From Terrisporobacter petrolearius (GTDB lineage: Bacteria; Bacillota; Clostridia; Peptostreptococcales; Peptostreptococcaceae), in NCBI RefSeq assembly GCF_020748185.1, contig NZ_JAHZMO010000026.1, positions 1 through 43,910 of the forward strand: a stretch of 43,910 nt of DNA, written 5' to 3'. Shown piece by piece: positions 23,767 through 33,295 of the stretch. Made by a program: the position numbers and the translations under genes. How positions within the stretch are numbered: position 1 is the stretch's first letter; each line of letters starts with the position of its first letter. The notes under the pieces are model-generated. The model ran no database searches, was not told where the DNA came from, and saw nothing but the letters and a program-made list of their open reading frames with translations.

Positions 23767-24990
23767 TTATATTTCTTTTATTTTTTTAATAAGTAAATTT
23801 TTTTTATTTAAATTAGGGTTGATTATAACTTGGTTTAAAAGATAATTGAGAACTTGTCCCACAGCTTTATTTTCATAGCCTTGAGCCATAATATCTTTTC
23901 CATTTATTTTTAGATTTTTAATTGTATAACATTCTTTATTTTCTTCAATTTCTTTTAATATATCTATAATTTTTTCATAATTTTCTTCATCTTCACAAAT
24001 CACTCTATTTATATCTAAATAATCTTCAAACAATTTTCTATCGATTTTATTTAATATTTTTTTTATTTTAATCTTATCTAAATTATTAATGTCAGTTTCT
24101 TTAATTAAATCTAAAATAATATCATGATCCTTATTTGTTTTCTTTGAATATACTAATTGCTTACAAAACATCTTACAATCTATGTTTAACTTTTCAATTA
24201 TGTAATCTAATACTACCAATCTTTTTACCAAAACTTTATCAATTTTTTTTAATATACTAATTTTTTTATATAACTTTTCAATTCTATTTTCATCTTCTTC
24301 ACTACTTATGTGTAAATTGTTTAATAATTTTGTTTTAAAAAGATATATAATATTTTCCGGTTTATTGCTAAGTATGACTTTATTAAACTCATCAGTTATT
24401 CTCTCTAAGCTAATATTTTTTATTATTGTTGCATTATTATAAATAGCCAAAAGAGTATCCGTTTCTATTTGAAAATCTAATTTACTAGAGAATCTAATGG
24501 CTCTGATCATCCTTAAGCCATCTTCATTAAATCTATCATAGGGATTTCCCACTGTTTTAATAATTTTGTTTTCAATATCCCTCTTTCCTCCAAATAAATC
24601 TACTAATCCTTCATTTTCATTGTATGCCATGGCATTTATAGTAAAATCACGTCTTTTTAAATCTTCTTCTAATTTATTTGTAAAATCAACATTTTCTGGT
24701 CTTCTATGATCTTTATATTCACCTTCTATTCTATATGTTGTTATTTCGTATATTTCCTCATCTATTACTACACTTATAGTCCCATGCTCTATTCCTGTTT
24801 CTATGCATTTAAAGTCCCTAAATATATTTTTAATTGTTTTGGGAGTAGCATTAGTCGTTATGTCATAGTCATTAGGTTTAATACCTAATATAGCATCCCT
24901 GACGCACCCTCCTACTATATATGCTTCAAAATTATTTTCATGTATTTTATCTATTATGTATTTAACTTTTGGAGGTAAGCTTATTTTCAT
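23767..24990 (-). CDS. cca: CCA tRNA nucleotidyltransferase
   Basis: The protein has 407 residues. It adds or repairs the 3' CCA of tRNAs. The class II head domain shows YIVGGCVRDAILG and the metal-binding DYDITT, then RRDFTINAMAYN, and the neck motif DPYDRFNEDGLRMIRAIRF. The remaining 200 residues are helical body and tail. The ATG follows AAGGAGATACAAAT. Placed between spo0A and steA, it seems independent of both. Confidence 0.95.
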   Translation of the reverse strand: MKISLPPKVKYIIDKIHENNFEAYIVGGCVRDAILGIKPNDYDITTNATPKTIKNIFRDFKCIETGIEHGTISVVIDEEIYEITTYRIEGEYKDHRRPENVDFTNKLEEDLKRRDFTINAMAYNENEGLVDLFGGKRDIENKIIKTVGNPYDRFNEDGLRMIRAIRFSSKLDFQIETDTLLAIYNNATIIKNISLERITDEFNKVILSNKPENIIYLFKTKLLNNLHISSEEDENRIEKLYKKISILKKIDKVLVKRLVVLDYIIEKLNIDCKMFCKQLVYSKKTNKDHDIILDLIKETDINNLDKIKIKKILNKIDRKLFEDYLDINRVICEDEENYEKIIDILKEIEENKECYTIKNLKINGKDIMAQGYENKAVGQVLNYLLNQVIINPNLNKKNLLIKKIKEI

Positions 24991-25054
24991 ATTTGTATCT
25001 CCTTAATATGTTGATAGTTTTATTTATCTATATCTGTTTAAAATTTACTCCACT

Positions 25055-25089
25055 CAAAAAATAAAGCCTTCTAAATAGTTAGAAGGCTT
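25055..25089 (-). terminator. spo0A terminator
   Basis: AAGCCTTCTAA (25064-25074) pairs perfectly with 25079-25089 over a four-base loop, followed on the minus strand by TTTATTTTTT. It lies 19 bases after the spo0A stop. Confidence 0.88.
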
Positions 25090-25107
25090 ACTGTAATCAA
25101 TTTAAAA

Positions 25108-25920
25108 TTATTTAACCATGCTGTGTTCTAATCTTAATTTATCTGCAATCATTGCTATAAATTCAGAGTTTGTTGGTTTACCTTTAGTATTGTGTACTGT
25201 ATAACCAAATAATTGATTTATCGTATCAACCTTTCCTCTACTCCATGCAACTTCTATTGCATGTCTTATTGCTCTTTCAACTCTACTTGGAGTAGTGTTA
25301 TATTTTTTTGCAATGCTTGGATATAATTCTTTCGTTACTGCTCCTAAAAGTTCTACATTATCAATAACCATTTTTATAGCTTCTCTTAAGTATAAGTATC
25401 CTTTTATATGAGCTGGAACACCTATTTCATGGATTATATTTGTTATTTCTGTTTCTATATTTCCTGTGTTTTTAACATAATCACTTCTTGTCATTTGAAC
25501 TTCTTGATTTTGTCTTATCTTTGGTTCTCCACCAACAACTTTATTAGTTACTAACTCCCTAATTCTGTTTATGAATATTACAAAATCAAAAGGTTTAACA
25601 ATATAGTAATCCGCTCCTAAATTTATAGCTGTTTGAGTTATTTTATCTTGCCCAACAGCAGATAATACTATTATTTTTGGTTGTTTAGGAAGATCCATTG
25701 AATTTAATTTTTCTATTACCCCTAAACCATCTAGGTGTGGCATTATTACGTCTAATACTAATAAGTCTGGTTGTGTTTTTTGTACTAATTCAAGAGCTTC
25801 AATACCATCTTTTGCTATTCCTAATATTTCAATATCTTCTTCATTAGATAAATATTCCTTTAATAGCTGACAAAAATCTTTATTATCGTCTGCTAATACT
25901 ATTTTAATCTTTTCGTTCAC
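25108..25920 (-). CDS. spo0A: Sporulation master response regulator Spo0A
   Basis: The protein has 270 residues. An N-terminal receiver domain has the acidic pocket LADDNK, the phospho-acceptor Asp in [12 protein letters not shown] (about residue 57), the switch Ser in LSAVGQDK and Lys in VKPFDF. A linker leads to the Spo0A effector domain with the recognition helix [19 protein letters not shown]. Phosphorylated Spo0A binds 0A boxes and starts sporulation. I take the GTG at 25920 as start, six bases after GGGGGGA; the TTG at 25935 would put the ribosome site inside the gene. Upstream are a sigma-H promoter and a 0A box. It follows spoIVB, an arrangement widely conserved in spore formers. Confidence 0.98.
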   Translation of the reverse strand: MNEKIKIVLADDNKDFCQLLKEYLSNEEDIEILGIAKDGIEALELVQKTQPDLLVLDVIMPHLDGLGVIEKLNSMDLPKQPKIIVLSAVGQDKITQTAINLGADYYIVKPFDFVIFINRIRELVTNKVVGGEPKIRQNQEVQMTRSDYVKNTGNIETEITNIIHEIGVPAHIKGYLYLREAIKMVIDNVELLGAVTKELYPSIAKKYNTTPSRVERAIRHAIEVAWSRGKVDTINQLFGYTVHNTKGKPTNSEFIAMIADKLRLEHSMVK

Positions 25921-25984
25921 TAAAATTCCCCCCAATAATAAGTTTTTCTTATTTTAATTTTTTTATATCATTACTCTTTTAGGT

Positions 25985-26014
25985 TTATTCGACACTGTAA
26001 AATTATATTCCTTC
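25985..26014 (-). promoter_or_regulatory. Sigma-H promoter of spo0A with overlapping 0A box
   Basis: On the minus strand GAAGGAATA (plus 26006-26014) matches the sigma-H -35 RNAGGAWWW fully; after 12 bases GTCGAATAA (plus 25985-25993) matches the -10 RNNGAATWW fully. A 0A box TGTCGAA (plus 25988-25994) overlaps the -10. This predicts sigma-H-driven expression with direct autoregulation by Spo0A; bound at the -10, Spo0A would be expected to repress this promoter. Confidence 0.85.
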
Positions 26015-26041
26015 TAAGTGTTTAAATATTTTATTATCAAT

Positions 26042-27070
26042 TTACAATTTTAACATTTCATCGATGAAAATGCCATATCCTTTTTTAGGATTATGCTTGA
26101 ATACATAGGTTAAACTGCCAATAAGTTTGTTATTTTGTATAATAGGGGCACCACTCATCCCTTTTACAATTCCACCAGTATAGTCAATTAATTTATCATC
26201 AACAACTTTTATTAACATATTATTGTCTTCTTTTATTATTTTTTCTATTTTTATTTCATAGGATTCAACATTTCCTTCTTTTGATTGAAAAAGTACATAT
26301 GCACTCCCAGTTTTAACATTATTTTTTTTACCAATTTCAATAAGTGGAAGATTAGACTCATAGTTGTAGTTGTAAAATTTTCCTTTTATTCCATTGTTTG
26401 AATTTATAAAAAACTTTCCAATAGAATTATTATAATCTATTATAGCATTAATCTGGCCAATATTCTTTTCATTATTTTTATGAATAGATATACTGGAAGC
26501 GTTGTAAATATTTCCTTCTTTAATGTTTAGTAGCTTTTCTGTATCCATATCGCAAATACCATGACCTATAGCATAAAATTCATTGGTAACAGGGTTATAA
26601 CAAGTTAATGTTCCTATTCCAGATATTTTGTCTCTTACCCAAAGACCTAATTTGTATCTATCATTTTCATTTTTAGTTTTTATTTTACATTTTTTAAATT
26701 TGTTATTTCTCTCAAATATGATCTCTACTTCATCTAAACAAAGTTTATTTAAAACATTTGAAATATCTTTGTAATTATTAATTTTTTCCCCTTCTATAGA
26801 TATGATATTATCTCCTATTTTTAGACCTCCAATATATTCTATATCATCTTCTTCAAATCCTATAACTAAGGCTCCATCTGTATCAGCTTTAATCCCAACA
26901 ATATTGCCCAGGGGGTACACATATTGCTTATTTGATATGTTTTGATTTTGGAAAGTTTCTAAGACGTTATTATCTTTTTGTTTAAGTAATATATCACAAA
27001 AAATTAACAAGGCAAAAATAAAAAATATGCTTATTATAAATCTATTGTTTTTTTTCATACTTAATCTCAT
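26042..27070 (-). CDS. spoIVB: SpoIVB serine peptidase (S55)
   Basis: The protein has 342 residues. One N-terminal membrane anchor (about 10-27), a PDZ domain (about 50-130, VGIKADTDGALVIGF and GGLKIGDNIISIEGEKI), then the S55 peptidase domain with catalytic His in AIGHGICD (His170), a likely Asp about 291, and Ser in GMSGAPII (Ser306). In Bacillus it is secreted from the forespore and triggers pro-sigma-K processing. Here sigma-K has no pro-sequence, so that role cannot apply as such; other forespore targets must be considered. Two possible starts: ATG at 27070, close behind AGAAGGA, or ATG at 27058. Shorter at the N-terminus than the Bacillus protein. Confidence 0.95.
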   Translation of the reverse strand: MRLSMKKNNRFIISIFFIFALLIFCDILLKQKDNNVLETFQNQNISNKQYVYPLGNIVGIKADTDGALVIGFEEDDIEYIGGLKIGDNIISIEGEKINNYKDISNVLNKLCLDEVEIIFERNNKFKKCKIKTKNENDRYKLGLWVRDKISGIGTLTCYNPVTNEFYAIGHGICDMDTEKLLNIKEGNIYNASSISIHKNNEKNIGQINAIIDYNNSIGKFFINSNNGIKGKFYNYNYESNLPLIEIGKKNNVKTGSAYVLFQSKEGNVESYEIKIEKIIKEDNNMLIKVVDDKLIDYTGGIVKGMSGAPIIQNNKLIGSLTYVFKHNPKKGYGIFIDEMLKL

Positions 27071-27096
27071 TTCCTTCTAAATAATAATTTCTATAT

Positions 27097-27125
27097 TATA
27101 ATTCCATTAAATAGTTAAATTATAC
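27097..27125 (-). promoter_or_regulatory. Possible sigma-G/sigma-F promoter of spoIVB
   Basis: On the minus strand GTATA (plus 27121-27125) fits the forespore -35 consensus GHATR; after 17 bases AATTATA (plus 27097-27103) fits six of seven positions of CATNHTA. Weak but correctly placed, just past the recN-side terminator region. In Bacillus spoIVB is under forespore control. Confidence 0.35.
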
Positions 27126-27153
27126 AAAAAAAGAATAGAAAATAATTCTATTC
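27126..27153 (-). terminator. recN terminator
   Basis: GAATAGAA (27133-27140) pairs with TTCTATTC (27146-27153), followed on the minus strand by seven T. It ends the tlyA-recN transcription and separates it from spoIVB. Confidence 0.8.
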
Positions 27154-27181
27154 CTTTTATTAACAGTATTTAATTATTAAA

Positions 27182-28861
27182 TTAATGTTTTTCTTTTGTC
27201 AAATTAACAATCTCTCTAGCGTGTTCAATAGTTGTGTCAGTTATATTGCTACCAGCTATAAGTCTAGCTATTTCATTTATACTTTCTTCATCTTTTAATT
27301 TTTTAATAATTGTATAAGTTCTATTTTGATCACTATTTTTTGATATACAAAAATGTGTATCTGCATTAGCTGCTATTTGTGGTAAATGGGTTATACAAAG
27401 TATTTGTTTTTTCTTTGCAATATTATGTAACTTCTCACCTACAACTTGAGCAGCAATTCCACTTATACCTGCATCTATCTCGTCAAACACTATAGTATCT
27501 ATTTCATCTATATCTGCAAGTATTGTTTTAAATGCTAGCATAAATCTAGACATTTCTCCACCTGATGCAACTTTATAAATTGGTTTTAAATCCTCTCCTA
27601 AGTTAAATGATATCATAAATTCGACTTCACTGTTTCCACTTTGAGAATATGTAGATTGAGCAAAATTCACTTTAAAGCTAACACCCTTCATATCTAGAGA
27701 TTTTAGCTCACTTAATATGGCTTGTTCTAAATTTATGGCAACTTCTTGTCTCACTTTTGTAAGAGAAGAAGCTTTTTGGCTTAGTTCCTCTTCTAACTCC
27801 ACCAATTTATTTTTTAGGCTTTCTGACATTTCATCTCTATTTACTATGTCCTCTAACCTAGATGATATTTCATCCTTATATTTTAAAATATCTTCTATAG
27901 TATCTCCATATTTTCTTCTTAAATTATTTATCTCATCTACCCTTACTTCTATTTGTTCAAGTTCGTAAGGTTCAAAATCAATATTTTCTTTATAGTTTCT
28001 AAGATCCCTACAAGTGTCTTGAAGTTCGTACATAATGCGCTCTACAATTTCACTGTATTCACTTAAAGTTTCATCATACTTACTTATTTCACTTAATTCT
28101 TTTGAGGCCATACCAATTAAATCAACTGCATTCACACTTCCATCGTGTAACTTTTCATAGCTTAAATTAAGATTATTATATATCTTTTCACTATTTCTAT
28201 AGATTTCTCTTTGTCTTAATAAATCTTCATACTCATCTTTACTTAGTGCAGCTGCTTCAATTTCATTAATTTGAAATTTTAATAAGTCTATTTCTCTTTG
28301 AATTTCTTTTTCATCTTTATTTTCATTCAGTGTATTTAATGCCTTTTTTACTTTATTGTACTCTGTATAAGTATTTTTATATTCATTTCTTGGTAAATCT
28401 AATATTTTACCTCCAAATAAATCTAAAAATTTTAAGTGTGTATCTTTATTAAATAATGCTTGATTTTGATGCTGTCCATGTAAATCTATAAATGTAAGAG
28501 CAATTTCCTTTAATATTGACATTTTTATAGTTCTTCCATTTATCCTAGCCACACTTTTTCCATCTGCATAAATAATCCTAGTTATAATTAGTTCGTCATC
28601 TTCTAAATCTATGTCATATTCATCTAGTATTTTCTGTAAATTAGTACTTGGCGATGATACTATAATTTCTGCAATACCTTTTTCAGTGCCTTTTCTTAAA
28701 AAAGACTTGTCGTATTTATTTCCTAAACATAAGCCAAGAGCCTCTATTATAATAGATTTTCCTGAACCAGTTTCCCCCGTTAATATGTTTAGATTTTGGC
28801 CTAAGTTTATTCTGCATTCTTCAACTAAGGCACAATTTTTCATATACAATTCAAGGATCAT
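27182..28861 (-). CDS. recN: DNA repair protein RecN
   Basis: The protein has 559 residues, normal length. SMC-like ATPase acting at DNA double-strand breaks. Walker A is GETGSGKS (29-36), then a long coiled coil (about 150-350), then the signature and Walker B region ASGGEMSRFMLAFKTIL and IDTIVFDEIDAGISG, followed by ITHLPQIAANADTHF. ATG preceded by AAAGGGGGCATAAA. Gene order recN-spoIVB-spo0A is typical for Firmicutes; the argR gene often found between tlyA and recN is missing, since only 25 bases separate them. Confidence 0.97.
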   Translation of the reverse strand: MILELYMKNCALVEECRINLGQNLNILTGETGSGKSIIIEALGLCLGNKYDKSFLRKGTEKGIAEIIVSSPSTNLQKILDEYDIDLEDDELIITRIIYADGKSVARINGRTIKMSILKEIALTFIDLHGQHQNQALFNKDTHLKFLDLFGGKILDLPRNEYKNTYTEYNKVKKALNTLNENKDEKEIQREIDLLKFQINEIEAAALSKDEYEDLLRQREIYRNSEKIYNNLNLSYEKLHDGSVNAVDLIGMASKELSEISKYDETLSEYSEIVERIMYELQDTCRDLRNYKENIDFEPYELEQIEVRVDEINNLRRKYGDTIEDILKYKDEISSRLEDIVNRDEMSESLKNKLVELEEELSQKASSLTKVRQEVAINLEQAILSELKSLDMKGVSFKVNFAQSTYSQSGNSEVEFMISFNLGEDLKPIYKVASGGEMSRFMLAFKTILADIDEIDTIVFDEIDAGISGIAAQVVGEKLHNIAKKKQILCITHLPQIAANADTHFCISKNSDQNRTYTIIKKLKDEESINEIARLIAGSNITDTTIEHAREIVNLTKEKH

Positions 28862-28886
28862 TTTATGCCCCCTTTATCATTACTTG

Positions 28887-29699
28887 TTATTTATTTAAGT
28901 TATGAGATTCTTCTACAACTTCAGCTATTTTTTTATCAAAAGATTCCTTGTCAAAAGTAAAGTCATCCTTATTATTTCTTAAATGAATTAAGTATTCTAT
29001 ATTACCTTCTGGTCCTTTTATTGGAGAATAATCAAGATTTAAAATTGCAAATCCATTCTCAATAACATATGTTGATATTGTCTCTATAACTTCAATATGA
29101 ACTTTTTTATCTCTTACCACACCCTTTTTACCAACTTTTTCTTTTCCTGCTTCAAACTGAGGTTTAATTAATGCTACTACCTCTCCATCTCTATTAAGTA
29201 ATTCTTTTGCTTTAGGTAAAACAAGTTTAAGTGATATAAAAGATACATCTATAGATGCAAAATCTGCAAATTCCTTTGTATCTTCAATTGTTACATATCT
29301 TATATTAGTTCTTTCCATACAGACAACCCTCTCATCTTGTCTTAACTTCCAAGCTAATTGTCCATAACCTACATCTATCGAAAACACTTTTACTGCGCCA
29401 TTTTGAAGCATACAGTCAGTAAATCCTCCTGTTGATGCTCCTATATCCATACAAACTTTATCCTTAAGAGTTACACCAAAATATTTCATTGCTTTTTCAA
29501 GTTTTAATCCACCTCTACTTACATAAGGAATTGGATTACCTTTTACTAAAATATTAGCCTCTTCTTTAACTTCTGTTCCCGGTTTGTCACATCTTTGATT
29601 GTCTACAAAAACAAGACCTGCCATTATAGCTTTTTTCGCTCTTTCCCTGCTCTCAAAATGCCCTTTATCTACAAGTAAAATATCTATTCTTTTTTTCAT
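28887..29699 (-). CDS. tlyA: TlyA-type rRNA 2'-O-methyltransferase
   Basis: The protein has 270 residues. An N-terminal S4 RNA-binding domain (about 1-60, RIDILLVDKGHFESRERAKKA) is followed by an FtsJ-like SAM methyltransferase domain with DIGASTGGFTDCML. TlyA enzymes methylate ribose 2'-OH of cytidines in 16S and/or 23S rRNA. Shine-Dalgarno AGAAGGA ahead of the ATG. It starts four bases after the dxs stop, in the dxs-tlyA-recN operon. Confidence 0.95.
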   Translation of the reverse strand: MKKRIDILLVDKGHFESRERAKKAIMAGLVFVDNQRCDKPGTEVKEEANILVKGNPIPYVSRGGLKLEKAMKYFGVTLKDKVCMDIGASTGGFTDCMLQNGAVKVFSIDVGYGQLAWKLRQDERVVCMERTNIRYVTIEDTKEFADFASIDVSFISLKLVLPKAKELLNRDGEVVALIKPQFEAGKEKVGKKGVVRDKKVHIEVIETISTYVIENGFAILNLDYSPIKGPEGNIEYLIHLRNNKDDFTFDKESFDKKIAEVVEESHNLNK

Positions 29700-29703
29700 T
29701 ATA

Positions 29704-31572
29704 CTATCCTTCTAATAATAAATTTTTTATTCTGTTTGCTATTTGTTCATCTGACATTCCTATTGTTTCAAATAATTGTTCCACATTACCATGTTCAACA
29801 TACTTATCAGGAATACCTATATTTTCAACTTTTACATTATAATTATTATCTATTACAAATTTATTTATTCTACTTCCAAATCCGCCACTTATAACATTAT
29901 CTTCTATAGTTACCACCTTCGAATGTTTCTTCAATAATTCATGCAATAAATCTTCATCCATGGGCTTTAAAAACCTTGCATTTACTATTGTAGGGTTTAT
30001 ATTATCTTTAATAAGTATTTTTCTTGCATTTAATGCTTTTTCAACCATGTTACCAATAGCTAATACTAACACATCTTTACCTTGTTCTAATACTTCATAC
30101 GTTCCTACTTTTATTTTATCGTAAGACCCCTTATCAATATAATATGAATTCCCTCTAGGATATCTTATAGCTACAGGCCCATCTATCTCAGTGGATAATT
30201 CCATCATTAAATCTAACTCTTTTATATCTTTTGGAGCCATTACAATTAAGTTTGGCACCACATTTAAATAACTTAGGTCAAATACTCCATGATGTGTTTC
30301 TCCATCATTACCAACAAGACCCGCTCTGTCAATTAAGAAAGTAACATTCTTTTTCGTTATAGATACATCATGTATAACTTGGTCGTAACCTCTTTGTAAG
30401 AAAGATGAGTATACTGCAAAATACGGCTTCATCCCTTCCTTCGCAAGGCCTGCTGCAAATGTCGTGGCATGTTGTTCAGCTATTCCCACATCATAATATC
30501 TATATGGATAAGATATGGCGAAATTGTTTAACCCTGTACCTGAAGGCATGGCTGCTGTAATAGCTACAATTGTATCATCTTCGTCTGCCATACTAACTAG
30601 TTTTTTACCTACATGAGAAGATATGCTTTCTTTTGTAGATGCTTTAAGCCCTTGTTCTATGTTAAACTTAGATACCCCGTGGTATTTATCAGGTGCATGC
30701 TCAGCAAACTCATAGCCTTTACCTTTTTCAGTTATAACATGTAATAAAACAGGTCCTTTTTTATTTTTAGCTTTATTTAAAATATCTATTAATTCTTTAA
30801 TATTGTGACCATCTATAGGTCCATAATATTTAATTCCAAAAGACTCAAATAAATCACAATCTTGTGGTGTAAATTTGCTTATAATTCCGTCTTTAAACTT
30901 ATCTGCTGTTTTATATATAAAGTTACCTGTTTTTGTCATAGATAATATTTTCTCTATTTGATCTTTAACTTGATTGGCTTTAGCATTTCTAATAATACTG
31001 GATAAATATCTTGACATTCCACCTACATTTTTGTCTATAGACATTTCATTATCATTTAAAATTATTATCATTTTCTTATTTAAATAACCTAAGTGATTTA
31101 TAGCCTCCAGTGCCATGCCTCCTGTTATAGACCCATCTCCTATAACAGACACCACGTTAAAATCTTCTCTCTTTATATCTCTTGCACATGCAATTCCAAG
31201 ACCTACTGATATAGATGTAGAACTATGTCCTGTGTCAAATATATCATGTTCACTTTCATTTTCCTTAGGAAATCCACTTAAACCATTAAGCTGTCTAAGT
31301 GTTGCAAATTCGTCTTTACGCCCAGTAATGATCTTATGTACATAGGATTGATGACCTACATCCCATATTAATTTGTCTTTTGGACTATCGAAAACTTTGT
31401 GCAATGCCAAAGTCAGCTCAACAACTCCTAAATTTGAAGCTAAATGACCTCCAGTTTTCGAAATAGAGTTTATTAAAAACTGTCTTATTTCTTCTGCCAA
31501 TTTTTCCATTTCATCTGTATTTAATTTTTTTATATCTTCTGGAGAATTTACTTCATTTAAATAATTACACAT
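29704..31572 (-). CDS. dxs: 1-deoxy-D-xylulose-5-phosphate synthase
   Basis: The protein has 622 residues. Condenses pyruvate with glyceraldehyde-3-phosphate, first step of the non-mevalonate isoprenoid pathway. Evidence: [15 protein letters not shown], the thiamin-diphosphate site [18 protein letters not shown] with the later [26 protein letters not shown] and RYPRGN. I use the ATG at 31572, six bases after AAGGTGAGG; a GTG at 31584 would overlap that ribosome site. Close by is ispA, a later isoprenoid gene. A promoter and a terminator hairpin stand between the YuiD gene and dxs, so expression may be attenuated. Confidence 0.97.
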   Translation of the reverse strand: MCNYLNEVNSPEDIKKLNTDEMEKLAEEIRQFLINSISKTGGHLASNLGVVELTLALHKVFDSPKDKLIWDVGHQSYVHKIITGRKDEFATLRQLNGLSGFPKENESEHDIFDTGHSSTSISVGLGIACARDIKREDFNVVSVIGDGSITGGMALEAINHLGYLNKKMIIILNDNEMSIDKNVGGMSRYLSSIIRNAKANQVKDQIEKILSMTKTGNFIYKTADKFKDGIISKFTPQDCDLFESFGIKYYGPIDGHNIKELIDILNKAKNKKGPVLLHVITEKGKGYEFAEHAPDKYHGVSKFNIEQGLKASTKESISSHVGKKLVSMADEDDTIVAITAAMPSGTGLNNFAISYPYRYYDVGIAEQHATTFAAGLAKEGMKPYFAVYSSFLQRGYDQVIHDVSITKKNVTFLIDRAGLVGNDGETHHGVFDLSYLNVVPNLIVMAPKDIKELDLMMELSTEIDGPVAIRYPRGNSYYIDKGSYDKIKVGTYEVLEQGKDVLVLAIGNMVEKALNARKILIKDNINPTIVNARFLKPMDEDLLHELLKKHSKVVTIEDNVISGGFGSRINKFVIDNNYNVKVENIGIPDKYVEHGNVEQLFETIGMSDEQIANRIKNLLLEG

Positions 31573-31636
31573 AATTTTCCTCACCTTTATAATGGTCTAA
31601 TTTATTTTCATTTTGTATTTAAAAATAACTCATACT

Positions 31637-31660
31637 AAAAAAGCCTTCCACAGAAGACTT
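31637..31660 (-). terminator. Terminator hairpin upstream of dxs
   Basis: AAGCCTTC (31641-31648) pairs with GAAGACTT (31653-31660), eight pairs with one G-U in RNA, loop of four, followed on the minus strand by six T. It lies about 65 bases ahead of dxs and downstream of a promoter, so it could end a short RNA or act as an attenuator. Confidence 0.7.
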
Positions 31661-31711
31661 TGATTTTTATAGTTTCCATGTATTTATTATAATTTCCTAT
31701 AAAGCAAAAAA

Positions 31712-31740
31712 ATTATATCATATAATACATTTTTTTTCAA
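31712..31740 (-). promoter_or_regulatory. Strong sigma-A promoter between yuiD and dxs
   Basis: On the minus strand TTGAAA (plus 31735-31740), 17 bases, then TATAAT (plus 31712-31717). Transcription would start near 31705 and meet the terminator hairpin at 31641-31660 after about 50-70 bases. The RNA also has a TTTATAG/CTATAAA pairing before that hairpin. Confidence 0.65.
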
Positions 31741-31742
31741 TT

Positions 31743-32180
31743 TTAAGCCATAATGGCTCCAACCACTATACCTAGTATTGCTCCTAATATTACTTCCTTT
31801 GGAGTATGACCTATTAACTCTTTTAAAGTTTCATGTTCAATATGTTTTTTATTTTGTAAATCTTCAACTATTTTATTTAAAATAGCTGCCTGCTTTCCTA
31901 CTGCTCTTCTTACACCGGAAGCATCATACATTACTATTAATGCAAAAACTACACATATGACAAATTCAACTGAATCAAATCCCTTTTGTATACCAATTAC
32001 AGTTGATAAACTCGTGACAAATGAACTATGCGAACTTGGCATTCCACCTGACATAAATATTCTTGAAAATTCCACTACTCTTCCTTTTCCTGTGAATATT
32101 TTTATAAACTGTGCTAAAAAACAAGCAAATATACTTATCCATAATATATGGTTGTCAAATACTTGTGTAAAAAAATCCAT
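31743..32180 (-). CDS. Divergent PAP2-family membrane protein (YuiD/DUF212)
   Basis: The protein has 145 residues with four membrane helices. Conserved stretches SGGMPSSHSSFVTSL and YDASGVRRAVGKQA identify the DUF212 (YuiD) family, a remote relative of acid phosphatases; the C-terminal helix follows LIGHTPKEVILGAILG. No reaction is established to my knowledge. It is directly downstream of ispA (gap of 9 bases), so a role in polyprenyl-phosphate handling is possible but is inference. ATG after AAGGAGG. Confidence 0.88.
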   Translation of the reverse strand: MDFFTQVFDNHILWISIFACFLAQFIKIFTGKGRVVEFSRIFMSGGMPSSHSSFVTSLSTVIGIQKGFDSVEFVICVVFALIVMYDASGVRRAVGKQAAILNKIVEDLQNKKHIEHETLKELIGHTPKEVILGAILGIVVGAIMA

Positions 32181-32189
32181 GTGGCCTCC

Positions 32190-33077
32190 TTAACAATCCC
32201 TACTAATTATATAATCTCCTAGCTGATTTAAAAAATCTATTTCTGATGATAATCCATCTATACTAGATTTTCCCTCTTCTATTAACTGTCTAGCTATTTT
32301 CCTTGATTTTTCAAGTCCTAGTAGTGAAGGATATGTTGATTTGTGGTTTTCTATATCACTTCCAATAGGTTTTCCTAATTTAGCTTCATCTCCAGTTATA
32401 TCTAATATGTCATCTACTATTTGAAAAGATAATCCAATATTTTTCCCATATTTAGTTACTTTTTCTAATTCTTCTTCACTAGCTCCACCAATTATGGCAC
32501 CAGCTCTCATACATCCTATAATCATAGCTGCAGTTTTATTTAAGTGAATAAAATCCAATTTATCTTTATCTATGATTTTATTTTCACTTTCAACATCTAC
32601 AACTTGTCCTCCTATCATACCATAAATACCTGCATGTTTTGCAATTTCATTTATGGCTTTCAAATATTTATTTGAATCTTTTTTATCTATAGATGAAGAC
32701 AACATTACCTCAAAAGCATAATTTAATAGAGCATCTCCAGCTAAAGTTGCCATTGCTTCTCCAAATACCTTATGATTTGTAGGCTTACCTCTTCTTAAAT
32801 CATCATTATCTAATGCTGGTAGATCATCATGAATCAAAGAATAAGTATGTATCATTTCTATAGCCACTGCAAAAGGAATAGCATCTTCTTCTTTTCCACC
32901 GACTATCTTACAACTTTCTAAAGTTAATATAGGTCTAAGTCTTTTACCTCCAGCTTTTAAACTGTAGTTCATAGCCTGTATTACAGCTTGTTGATACCCT
33001 TCTTCTTTTGGCATATATTCATTTAAAAGTGTTTCTATATAATTAATTTTTCCCTTTAAAACATCTTTAAATTCCAT
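32190..33077 (-). CDS. ispA: Polyprenyl synthetase (farnesyl diphosphate synthase type)
   Basis: The protein has 295 residues. Builds C15 prenyl diphosphate from IPP and DMAPP/GPP. First Asp-rich motif IHDDLPALDNDDLRRGK (about 82-98), second motif FQIVDDILDITGD, plus GGKRLRP near residue 43. The aromatic chain-length position before the first motif (HTYSLIHDD) is typical of farnesyl synthases. The ATG overlaps the xseB stop region (TAAATG). Forms one operon with nusB, the TsaD-like gene, xseA and xseB. Confidence 0.95.
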   Translation of the reverse strand: MEFKDVLKGKINYIETLLNEYMPKEEGYQQAVIQAMNYSLKAGGKRLRPILTLESCKIVGGKEEDAIPFAVAIEMIHTYSLIHDDLPALDNDDLRRGKPTNHKVFGEAMATLAGDALLNYAFEVMLSSSIDKKDSNKYLKAINEIAKHAGIYGMIGGQVVDVESENKIIDKDKLDFIHLNKTAAMIIGCMRAGAIIGGASEEELEKVTKYGKNIGLSFQIVDDILDITGDEAKLGKPIGSDIENHKSTYPSLLGLEKSRKIARQLIEEGKSSIDGLSSEIDFLNQLGDYIISRDC

Positions 33078-33293
33078 TTACTCTTCCCCCATATTAAAAT
33101 CTTCTTCAATACCTATTTTATTAAATTTACTTATTTTAAATTGTGCATCTTCTAATAATTTATTACAGTGTTTAAATAATTTTATTCCATCTTCATATAA
33201 ACTTAATGAATCATCTAAACTAGTATTTTTTGATTCTAATTTCATCAAAATATCTTCTAATTTTTCATAAGCTTCTTCGTAAGTAAGTTTCAT
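33078..33293 (-). CDS. xseB: Exodeoxyribonuclease VII small subunit
   Basis: The protein has 71 residues, the usual size. Helical throughout; [17 protein letters not shown] and [19 protein letters not shown] are family signatures. It partners XseA in ATP-independent degradation of single-stranded DNA. Its start lies three bases after the xseA stop, with GAGGTATAATC as ribosome site inside the xseA end. Confidence 0.95.
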   Translation of the reverse strand: MKLTYEEAYEKLEDILMKLESKNTSLDDSLSLYEDGIKLFKHCNKLLEDAQFKISKFNKIGIEEDFNMGEE

Positions 33294-33295
33294 GA

